A DNA stretch of 23,061 nucleotides from a virus, in IMG/VR virus record IMGVR_UViG_3300025108_000403, positions 1 through 23,061 of that record. One strand, given 5' to 3'. The translations under genes were made by a program, and so were the position numbers. The stretch's first letter is position 1. Each line of letters opens with the position of its first letter. Under the pieces are notes generated by a model, which was given only the letters and a program-made list of their open reading frames with translations, made no database searches and was not told the origin of the DNA. Shown here in pieces: positions 7,122 to 13,785 of the stretch.

Positions 7122-7542
7122 TAGAGCACTATACGAAGCGTACGATTCACAAGCAAAGGATGCTTTGACAGAGTACCTCACAAAGAAGGGGCATGTGCTA
7201 GTCAACACTGAAGAGAACTACAATGTAGACGTTGTATCTCAGAAGCATGGCTACACTTACTTCAATGAGGCTGAGGTTAAGGTAGCTTGGGATGGTGACT
7301 GGCCTACACACTGGATGGAGATACGTATTCCAGAACGTAAGCAACGTCTACTTGATAAGTATCAAGGTGAGAATGGTGTACTTAACTTCTATGTCTTTCG
7401 TAAAGACCTCAAGCAAGCTTGGCGTATCAGAGACTTCTTGTTGACTAAGGAAAGTCTTGGTGAAGCAAAGGGTAGATACATCAGACCAGGTGAGTTGTTC
7501 TTTCACATTCCATACACAGAAGCGGAGTTGATTATACTATGA
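7093..7542 (+). CDS. Hypothetical protein with possible PD-(D/E)XK nuclease core
   Basis: A 149-aa protein. I choose ATG 7093 (MGKPVRKAFN) because AAGGAG lies at 7077-7082 before it; an upstream in-frame ATG at 7057 has no such site and would sit deeper inside glutaredoxin. The middle reads NVDVVSQ (D46), a short loop, then NEAEVKVAW with E61-V-K63, the spacing and hydrophobic pattern of a PD-(D/E)XK active site. An Arg/Lys-rich helix (IRIPERKQRLL) follows. I do not recognise a named family. It may be a third nuclease of the replication block, or a non-catalytic relative. It overlaps the DUF3310 gene by ATGA. Confidence 0.5.
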   Translation: MGKPVRKAFNRALYEAYDSQAKDALTEYLTKKGHVLVNTEENYNVDVVSQKHGYTYFNEAEVKVAWDGDWPTHWMEIRIPERKQRLLDKYQGENGVLNFYVFRKDLKQAWRIRDFLLTKESLGEAKGRYIRPGELFFHIPYTEAELIIL

Positions 7543-7757
7543 CAGATAACGTAAACAAGCCTCCTCATTATGGTCAAGGTGAGATTGAATGTATTGATTA
7601 CATCAAAGACATCTTGACAGATGATGAGCTTATCGGTTATTATCGGGGTAACGTTGCTAAGTACTTACATCGGTGGCGTTATAAAAATGGTCTAGAGGAT
7701 TTGAAGAAAGCAAGATGGTACCTAGAAGCACTTATACAGCATCAAAGCAAAAGATGA
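7539..7757 (+). CDS. DUF3310 family protein (T7 gp1.7-like)
   Basis: A 72-aa protein of the DUF3310 family. Signature elements are VNKPPHYGQGEIECIDYI at the N-terminus, then GYYRGNVAKYLHRWRYKNG and DLKKARWYLEALI. This family is widespread in phages; in T7 gp1.7 the related region belongs to a nucleotide kinase that phosphorylates dTMP and dGMP. Here only the short core is present, so kinase activity is uncertain. Position after the reductase and glutaredoxin group fits nucleotide metabolism. Starts are coupled: ATGA with the preceding gene and ATGA with the next. Confidence 0.85.
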   Translation: MTDNVNKPPHYGQGEIECIDYIKDILTDDELIGYYRGNVAKYLHRWRYKNGLEDLKKARWYLEALIQHQSKR

Positions 7758-7942
7758 AACCATTCAATGAGGGCTACCAAGCCTTCCTCAAAGGTGACTT
7801 GGGTAATCCCTACCAAGTTAATACAAAAGATAGTAGGGATTGGGAGATGGGTTTTAATAAAGCCTATTTCAAAAACAAGGAGCTGATAATTGAAAGAGAG
7901 CTTAGAGAAAGAAGCAAAAAAGTTTACTCAGCAAAAGCGTAA
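7754..7942 (+). CDS. Small Rmf-like protein (tentative)
   Basis: A 62-aa protein. ATG 7754 overlaps the DUF3310 stop in an ATGA and gives MKPFNEGYQAFLKGD; the longer reading from 7715 would run through the DUF3310 gene and is less likely. The N-terminal half has the pattern of ribosome modulation factor and related small proteins: (E)GYQAxLxGxxxNPY, a short gap, then RDWEMGFNKAY, where Rmf has RxxWLxGWREA. The C-terminal half is a charged helix (ELIIERELRERSKK). If the resemblance is real it may bind ribosomes or another host RNA-protein machine. It could equally be a small unrelated helical protein. Confidence 0.5.
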   Translation: MKPFNEGYQAFLKGDLGNPYQVNTKDSRDWEMGFNKAYFKNKELIIERELRERSKKVYSAKA

Positions 7943-8096
7943 AGCTCCAACAACACAAAGCCTGACTGCAAGAATCTACTTGGCGGGTCAGGCTTTGAGT
8001 GGTCTATTGGCTGGTGGCAGGTCGAGTAACAATATGCAGGAAATAAAACGGCAAGCATATGATTGGGCAGACTATATGCTAGATGATGATACATAA
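7890..8096 (+). CDS. Hypothetical protein, TTG start
   Basis: A 68-aa protein, last gene of the + block. TTG 7890 is preceded by AAGGAG (7877-7882) with seven bases of spacing, which makes this non-ATG start convincing despite a 53-base overlap with the previous gene. The N-terminus is basic and helical (KEAKKFTQQKRK), the middle is Ala/Gly/Leu-rich (IYLAGQALSGLLAGG), and the end is acidic (DWADYMLDDDT). The middle is too short and broken to call a membrane segment. No family recognised. Its stop falls at the foot of the convergent terminator. Confidence 0.55.
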   Translation: MKESLEKEAKKFTQQKRKAPTTQSLTARIYLAGQALSGLLAGGRSSNNMQEIKRQAYDWADYMLDDDT

Positions 8097-8097
8097 A

Positions 8098-8122
8098 AAG
8101 AGGGGGCTTGATGCCCCCTTTT
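8098..8122. terminator. Bidirectional intrinsic terminator between convergent blocks
   Basis: A perfect stem AGGGGGC (8101-8107) / GCCCCCT (8113-8119) with loop TTGAT. It is flanked by AAAAAG on the left and TTTTATTTT on the right, so each strand reads hairpin plus T run. It lies between the last + gene (stop 8096) and the stop of the first - strand gene (8126), exactly where the two blocks converge. Confidence 0.9.
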
Positions 8123-8125
8123 ATT

Positions 8126-11100
8126 TTATCTACCGTATTGTCTTGCTCCAACCTCCGCAGGAACCTTGAGCATTTCTATCTGCTCTACTGTAGAGAGATA
8201 TTCCTTAAGGACATACAGTTCTGCCCTAGTCATATCCCCAATCTCACCATCAAAGTTTAATTCTTCAATAGCATCGTCTAGTTTTTTATTGTTGTATTTA
8301 CCTGATAATTCATACTGCAGGTCGATAGTATCGAGTGGACCTGAGTACTGCAGATACAAGAAGCTCTTAGCTAACTCTTGAGCTTCAGGCAGTATCTCCT
8401 TTTTCCAATACAGTCTCTGTCTATCAAGAGGCATGTTTCTAAATGCCTTACTATCCATCAAGGCAGATGCCTTAGCTTCAATAACATCAAACAGAATACC
8501 GTTGTATTCGTTAGCAGCTTCAGGTACTTTTGTTCTGATTTGTCTAGCAGCATTGATATCAAACTGCTCATAGCCTAGCATGTTCATAACACGTTGGGTA
8601 TCAGTAAGCCTGATAGATCTTACACCTAATGACTTTGTAGATGTAATATCAGCTTCTCCTGTTGCTGCTTGCTTAAGTGTCTCACCGACTGGTTCACCAG
8701 TAAACAGTGGAATAATATTGTCAACATAACGAACAGAGTCATTGTAGAGTTTGTTTCCCTGATAACGATCAATAGGTCTTGCTTCTTCACCTCTAGCAAT
8801 ACCAGCCAATGTGTTGAGAGGTTCGATAAAACGTGTAGCTGCAGAGGCTACCTGTGAACCTACACCTCCCATAGATTTGCCAAAGGCTCTCCACATTTCT
8901 TTCATATCACCCTGAAGCATATAGAAACCAATACCTGCAACATCCTGTTGAGTTTGATCTAGGTTTCTAAGGACACCTTCAAGTGTAAAGTCTCTAGCTA
9001 CTTGAGCGAGAAGTTCTGCAGGTGGTTCTTCTCCATCCATCCAGTAAGATGCAACTCTTGCAGCAGCTTTGAATGCTGAGACTGGGTAATCGTACTGACG
9101 TGTAACAACTTCACCACCGATAGATTCTTGATAGAGGCCCAGTCCATTCTTGCGGTTTTCACTTTCTTCCATAACTAATGTAGAAGTGTAACCCCAAGAT
9201 ACGGTTGCTCTAGTAAAGAGTTCTCCATAACTTTTATTAGAATATTTACCTGCAGCTTTACCTGCAATAGCAAGTCCAGAAGCTTGTAGGCCAAAGTCCA
9301 CTGTGTTGTTAAAGAACCTACCGAACGGAATAAGTAAACCAACCCCAGGGATATTTCTAGCATCTTCAATTACTGCAGCAACTTCACCAACAAGCCCTGG
9401 TCCTTTGTAGGATTTACTAAAAATAGATTCCAGTGTTTTATCTACAGCTTTAGCTTCTATCTGAGCATACTCTTTTGTAGCCATAAACTTTGCTGCATCT
9501 TCCCAGTTGTAAAAGTCTGACCAACCTTTACCAGTAACCAGTCTAAGTTCTTTATCCATTTGAAAGATAAACTCTTGAGACTTAGTGAAGCTGTCCTGTG
9601 CTTTAACAAATGATAACGTTTGAATAAAGTCTACAATACCATCTGTACCTTCACCTATAAGTTTTTGGTTAGGGGTAAACTTACCGTCTGTAACTAACCG
9701 TGTTACATTATCAATGCCACCTGGCAATGTACTTGCTAATGTTTGTAGTGCCTCAGTGTTACGTGTAAGTGCAGACTCGAATGCAGCATGAGTCATATCA
9801 GGGTCAAGCAGCAATCTCATACGAAATGCATTAGACTCGAAGAGTGTTCTAGCAATCTTGTAAGATTTCTCTCCAGCCTTTTCCATACCAATAGCTTTGG
9901 CAAGTGTACCCCTACCTGCGTGTAGGGTCATCAGTGCCATATCAGAAACAGTATTAAGACCTGCATTAGCACCCCAACCAATCATGTTAAGTGCACTGGT
10001 TGATGGGTTAGACACAAGCAATCTAATCAATCTGTTCTGATTGTTACGAACAAACTCTGGTAACTGTTCTGAAAGACGTGTTGCATAAGGATCATCAGGC
10101 TTCTTCAAGAACCCTAGGTCTAATGCAGTATCAATCATCTCTGCAATCTCTAGGTCTTTAGCAGACAGACCATTAAGCTTTGCACCTTGTGATGCAGCAT
10201 TAAGTACTCTAGCAGCACCATTCATCTTAGCTGCAAAAGTATCTGCAAACTCTTCAACTGTCAGGGTCTTAGCTTGCTTTAACTTATTGCCTGTAGACTT
10301 CTCAAAAGCTTTGATAAACTGTTTGATCTCTGCTGGGTCTGACTGCTTAATCATGTCAGCCATCCAGTTGCTATACAGATCACCATCACCACGTCTGGTA
10401 AATCTTAGACCACGTTCTTGAGCTATCTGAGCCATACCTTTCAGTACAACATTACCTTCGTCGTCAACGTGACCTAGCAATAGGTCAACAAAGAAGTCAG
10501 TGTCTAGATCTTTAAGTTCTACACCACCCTTAACTTTGTTCTTCCAACTACCAGTCTTTGGAACTAAGGCATTTGTGTACTCTTCAATGGACTTGGCAAT
10601 ATCAACCAGCATACCTTTAGCATCTGGCTCTTTTACAGTAACAGATGGTGCAGCTACATCAGAGCTACCACGAAGTACGACTTTACCTGCTTGCACTGCA
10701 CCAATAGCAGTGGCACCCAGTGCTGCAATACCCATAGCAAACTTGTCGTAGTCATCACGTACACCTAGTTCTATTAGTCCGTCTTGATATAGGTATTCCA
10801 TACCAACACTTACAGCAGCTTCAATGCTAGTGACTGTTGCAATCTCAGCTAGTGCACCTTTCTGTGCTAGACGCTTAAGACCTTTAGAACCTAGTAGTTG
10901 AGCTGAGTAATTTTTAACTTGATTAGTTGTAATCTTACCTGCTTCATCTACAGCTTTTATGAAAACTTTTTTACCAGTTTCTGCTACAACTTTAGGGGTT
11001 GCACCTGCTGCTTGTTTCTTAGCCATCTCACGTAGTGCTACTTTCTTAGCACTCTGAGTTCCTAAACGAACAGCACCACCACCAATAAACTTACCGATGA

Positions 11101-11572
11101 GGCCACCAGCTAGGTTGATTGGGTCTAGCAATGCTGTACGAACGTAGTCACCAGTACCCCTGACCTTTTCACCTAGCGTAGTTTCACCTGAGTACAGACC
11201 TGCCATGTTTTCAAAGAGAGCTGCAGCAGCAGCTGCATTGACAGTCTTATCTTGATCATCTTTGATGTCGTTAAGGTAGTCCATCTCAGATAATCCACGT
11301 ACTGTATTACCTGCAGACACACCACGGCGATTGTCTAGAAAATCATCTACAATCTTTTCACGACTAAGTCCCTCTACGGACTGTAGCCCATAGCGGTCGA
11401 GCATGTAGTTGTTGATGATGGTAAACATCCTATCATCCTCAACCATTTCATTTTCTGTATAGGTTCCTGGCTCAGGTAGAGCAGGTTGCTGCACAGATGA
11501 TGCATCAAATTGATCAAAGAAGTTACCTGCTGGTTCTTCCTGTGGATCGAATTGATCAAAAAAGTTTGTCAT
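8126..11572 (-). CDS. Large internal virion protein (DNA-ejection protein, T7 gp16-like in position)
   Basis: A 1148-aa protein, last gene of the - block. The N-terminus carries two copies of NFFDQFD (residues 3-9 and 17-23), followed by an acidic disordered stretch. Further on are a Gly-rich hydrophobic segment LLDPINLAGGLIGKFIGGG (about residues 150-170) and a possible membrane-inserting helix at about 276-296 (MGIAALGATAIGAVQAG). The remainder is long, mixed-charge and helical. Size, position at the end of the virion block and composition fit the large internal proteins of podoviruses that are ejected to form a conduit for DNA. I see no clear transglycosylase motif, unlike T7 gp16. The stop is followed by the bidirectional terminator; the start overlaps the preceding stop by one base (TAATG). 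Confidence 0.65.
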   Translation of the reverse strand: MTNFFDQFDPQEEPAGNFFDQFDASSVQQPALPEPGTYTENEMVEDDRMFTIINNYMLDRYGLQSVEGLSREKIVDDFLDNRRGVSAGNTVRGLSEMDYLNDIKDDQDKTVNAAAAAALFENMAGLYSGETTLGEKVRGTGDYVRTALLDPINLAGGLIGKFIGGGAVRLGTQSAKKVALREMAKKQAAGATPKVVAETGKKVFIKAVDEAGKITTNQVKNYSAQLLGSKGLKRLAQKGALAEIATVTSIEAAVSVGMEYLYQDGLIELGVRDDYDKFAMGIAALGATAIGAVQAGKVVLRGSSDVAAPSVTVKEPDAKGMLVDIAKSIEEYTNALVPKTGSWKNKVKGGVELKDLDTDFFVDLLLGHVDDEGNVVLKGMAQIAQERGLRFTRRGDGDLYSNWMADMIKQSDPAEIKQFIKAFEKSTGNKLKQAKTLTVEEFADTFAAKMNGAARVLNAASQGAKLNGLSAKDLEIAEMIDTALDLGFLKKPDDPYATRLSEQLPEFVRNNQNRLIRLLVSNPSTSALNMIGWGANAGLNTVSDMALMTLHAGRGTLAKAIGMEKAGEKSYKIARTLFESNAFRMRLLLDPDMTHAAFESALTRNTEALQTLASTLPGGIDNVTRLVTDGKFTPNQKLIGEGTDGIVDFIQTLSFVKAQDSFTKSQEFIFQMDKELRLVTGKGWSDFYNWEDAAKFMATKEYAQIEAKAVDKTLESIFSKSYKGPGLVGEVAAVIEDARNIPGVGLLIPFGRFFNNTVDFGLQASGLAIAGKAAGKYSNKSYGELFTRATVSWGYTSTLVMEESENRKNGLGLYQESIGGEVVTRQYDYPVSAFKAAARVASYWMDGEEPPAELLAQVARDFTLEGVLRNLDQTQQDVAGIGFYMLQGDMKEMWRAFGKSMGGVGSQVASAATRFIEPLNTLAGIARGEEARPIDRYQGNKLYNDSVRYVDNIIPLFTGEPVGETLKQAATGEADITSTKSLGVRSIRLTDTQRVMNMLGYEQFDINAARQIRTKVPEAANEYNGILFDVIEAKASALMDSKAFRNMPLDRQRLYWKKEILPEAQELAKSFLYLQYSGPLDTIDLQYELSGKYNNKKLDDAIEELNFDGEIGDMTRAELYVLKEYLSTVEQIEMLKVPAEVGARQYGR

Positions 11573-12507
11573 TATAGATACTCGTCAGCAGATCCTGGTC
11601 CATATTTCAGCTCAAAGTCTGCCTTTAAGCTGGGATTATTTTGAAGTGCAGCAATAGCCTCAGCTGAAGGCGTTGGGTATGTCGTTTCGTTTTGCGGTAC
11701 TGAGGTTGCAATGTAAGGTTTAATCAGAAAGTTATTGGACAGTCCACGATAAGCCGATGGATTTTCTTCTTCAAGACTTGTAATAAATTCTGATGTGATA
11801 AACGTAGATAGTAAATAATCTCTTGCATCAGCTTTCTGACCTGGGTCAGAAGAGTTTAAGTTATTTAGTGCATTCTGTGTCTGAACTCTGTTAGGATCAT
11901 TTTCTAAACCTGCACGAGCAGTTCTAATCACGTTTTGTAAGACACCCTCAAACTGTTTTTCTCTTGCAGCAAAGTCAGTTTTTTGGATAGCTTCTGGTTG
12001 TATATCAACAAATACAGTACGACCACCTTTAGTGGTCATATCTGTAATTCTTTTAGCCAGCTTATAGTATTCTTCTTTATTTGTAAGATCAACAACATCA
12101 AACTCTTTAAACAAATCAATCTTATCATCCACTGATGTAGGAGCTTGGATGATACTAATCATTGTAGGTAAATCTTGAAGGTTAATAACCCTGTCGTAGT
12201 TAGTAGCTTGATCTTCAATAAAATCTAAAACATCTTTAGCAGCATACGGATCATCCAAGATATTGTTTAGATAGTTTAAAGTATCTTCATCTTCAATGCC
12301 AGAATTATCAATACGTTGCTGTAGTTTTAATGCAGACTCTGCTGCAGTTTGTGTATCTTTAGATTTACCAGTGCCAGTTGATCCACCACCTTTAATGTAA
12401 AGACCTAGAAGAGCATCCTCTCTGCTACGAATAAGTTCATCTTCTTTTGCCTTAGCTGCATCAGCTTTGTCTAACCAATTAAGAACACCTACTGGATTAA
12501 TTGCCAT
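11572..12507 (-). CDS. Virion-associated protein of unknown function (311 aa)
   Basis: A 311-aa, mostly helical, hydrophilic protein. It has a charged N-terminal helix (LDKADAAKAKEDELIRSRED), a Gly/Ser/Thr linker (KGGGSTGTGKSKD), and a C-terminus ending in LKADFELKYGPGSADEYL. Similar tails with a KYGPGSA-type ending occur in phage internal or structural proteins. GAGGG seven bases before ATG 12507 supports the start, and the gene sits two bases after the previous stop and one base over the large internal protein start. No signal peptide or membrane segment. It probably accompanies the large internal protein in the virion, by context only. Confidence 0.55.
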   Translation of the reverse strand: MAINPVGVLNWLDKADAAKAKEDELIRSREDALLGLYIKGGGSTGTGKSKDTQTAAESALKLQQRIDNSGIEDEDTLNYLNNILDDPYAAKDVLDFIEDQATNYDRVINLQDLPTMISIIQAPTSVDDKIDLFKEFDVVDLTNKEEYYKLAKRITDMTTKGGRTVFVDIQPEAIQKTDFAAREKQFEGVLQNVIRTARAGLENDPNRVQTQNALNNLNSSDPGQKADARDYLLSTFITSEFITSLEEENPSAYRGLSNNFLIKPYIATSVPQNETTYPTPSAEAIAALQNNPSLKADFELKYGPGSADEYL

Positions 12508-12509
12508 AG

Positions 12510-13034
12510 TTATACCCTCGCCATTAGGCCAGTTTTAGCTGGCTCTTCTTGTACCATCTCTGGCTCTTCTGGTTCCATCTCTGGTTCCATTGTAGGTTCT
12601 GGCATAGGTGTTGCCATACCCTTTTCTTCTTTAAGCTTATCCAACATCTTTTTAGCACGGGCTGAATCTCTGCGATAGTTGATAACTTCTTCAGCTTCTT
12701 TATCTTCAAAGCCCTCATTAAAGTCTAAGTCCATTGCCTCTGCAAAACCCTTTATGTGTTCGTGTATTACAGGTGCAATAATAAGACTTACATCTAATGA
12801 GTGTATACCTGCAACAACACCACTACGAAGTACACCCTGAACCAAAGTCTTTAGGTCTACACCCATCTCTAAGAAGTATAGTACATCTTCCATAGCACCT
12901 TGTTTACTAAGGTTGTCCAGATGCATATCTAATGCTTCGATCGGATCAGCAGTTTCTGGGGGTCTTTCATAAGCAGCATTTTTAGGGGAGTCAGTTAGAG
13001 ACTGGCCTGGGATTGGTGCGTCAAAAGTTCTCAT
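12510..13034 (-). CDS. Putative phage structural protein with Pro/Glu/Met tail (174 aa)
   Basis: A 174-aa protein starting MRTFDAPIPGQSLTDSPKNA followed by YERPPE and DPIEAL. I recall similar N-termini in hypothetical structural proteins of other tailed phages; no function is attached. A central hydrophobic segment LVQGVLRSGVVAGIHSLDVSLIIAPVI is amphipathic rather than clearly transmembrane. The C-terminal 35 residues are low-complexity Pro/Glu/Met repeats (EPEMEPEEPEM) ending TGLMARV. ATG overlaps the lysozyme stop (ATGA). Context says virion-associated. Confidence 0.55.
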   Translation of the reverse strand: MRTFDAPIPGQSLTDSPKNAAYERPPETADPIEALDMHLDNLSKQGAMEDVLYFLEMGVDLKTLVQGVLRSGVVAGIHSLDVSLIIAPVIHEHIKGFAEAMDLDFNEGFEDKEAEEVINYRRDSARAKKMLDKLKEEKGMATPMPEPTMEPEMEPEEPEMVQEEPAKTGLMARV

Positions 13035-13768
13035 AAGTTATACCCCTGTGTAAATAGATCGGCCTCTGCTTGCCTACGTTTAGTTAGTCCAGGAAGTACT
13101 TTACCACCGGCCCTATTATATTCTAAAATCATTTCAGAGATTTCTTCATCTCCTCTAAGACCACCTTCATCACCCTTAAGTAGTTTATTAAAGTTACCTT
13201 GACCTAGATTAAAGGTAAAGCTAGTTAAAGCATCAATTTGATTATCAGACCAGTCGTATCCAAACTCTTTAGCTGCCTCTAGTACAACAGTTTTAGCTTT
13301 CATAACCTCTTTAGACAACTCTTTCATTGCCTCTTCTCTGGTTATGGTTTGATTTTTGCTTGAAGCAGGTGTACCAAAACCAATAGTCAACTGTCCATAG
13401 TCATCGTAGGCTCTCTCTTTAAAACCCTCAAATCCTGCAATAAAGCTGATGATGTCTCCAGACATATTAATATCAGGATCTTCTGTAGGTGGTTCTATAT
13501 CACCTGTTACAGGGTCTTGCTCTATGCCATATTCTTTTAACTTTTCTTTTAAAGTGTCATTACTTTCTTTTACTTTCTTAAACCTATTAAGGATACGTTC
13601 TTCTGTGGACTGTGGTCCATCAAGCTTTTCTCCTAAAGCATCTATAGAAGATGCAACACCAAGACCTCTGCTTTGCCTAGCATCCCTAGCTGCCTTATAA
13701 GTTTTAGTTCCACCTTCTTGTAAGGCTTGAACTAGTGTCTGGTAGTTTGGTCCGTAATTAAAACTCAT
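13031..13768 (-). CDS. GH24 lysozyme (T4-type muramidase) with N-terminal extension
   Basis: A 245-aa peptidoglycan hydrolase. The catalytic domain is in the C-terminal 140 residues: E114 in FEGFKERAYDDYG, D123 nine residues on, and T128 in LTIGFGT, matching Glu-Asp-Thr of T4 lysozyme, though with one residue fewer between Asp and Thr. NQIDALTSFTFNLGQGNF and LPGLTKRRQAEADLF are further GH24 signatures. The first 105 residues are an extra, charged, partly coiled-coil region with no signal peptide. Cytoplasmic phage endolysins usually start close to the catalytic domain, so the extension and the location among virion genes suggest a virion-mounted lysozyme; a normal endolysin helped by a holin remains possible. 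Confidence 0.9.
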   Translation of the reverse strand: MSFNYGPNYQTLVQALQEGGTKTYKAARDARQSRGLGVASSIDALGEKLDGPQSTEERILNRFKKVKESNDTLKEKLKEYGIEQDPVTGDIEPPTEDPDINMSGDIISFIAGFEGFKERAYDDYGQLTIGFGTPASSKNQTITREEAMKELSKEVMKAKTVVLEAAKEFGYDWSDNQIDALTSFTFNLGQGNFNKLLKGDEGGLRGDEEISEMILEYNRAGGKVLPGLTKRRQAEADLFTQGYNL

Positions 13769-13785
13769 AACCTATTTTCCTTTAA

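Noticed and set aside
8126-11572. Lytic transglycosylase activity of the large internal protein
   Set aside because: Expected from T7 gp16, but I could not find a convincing catalytic Glu motif of the SLT type.
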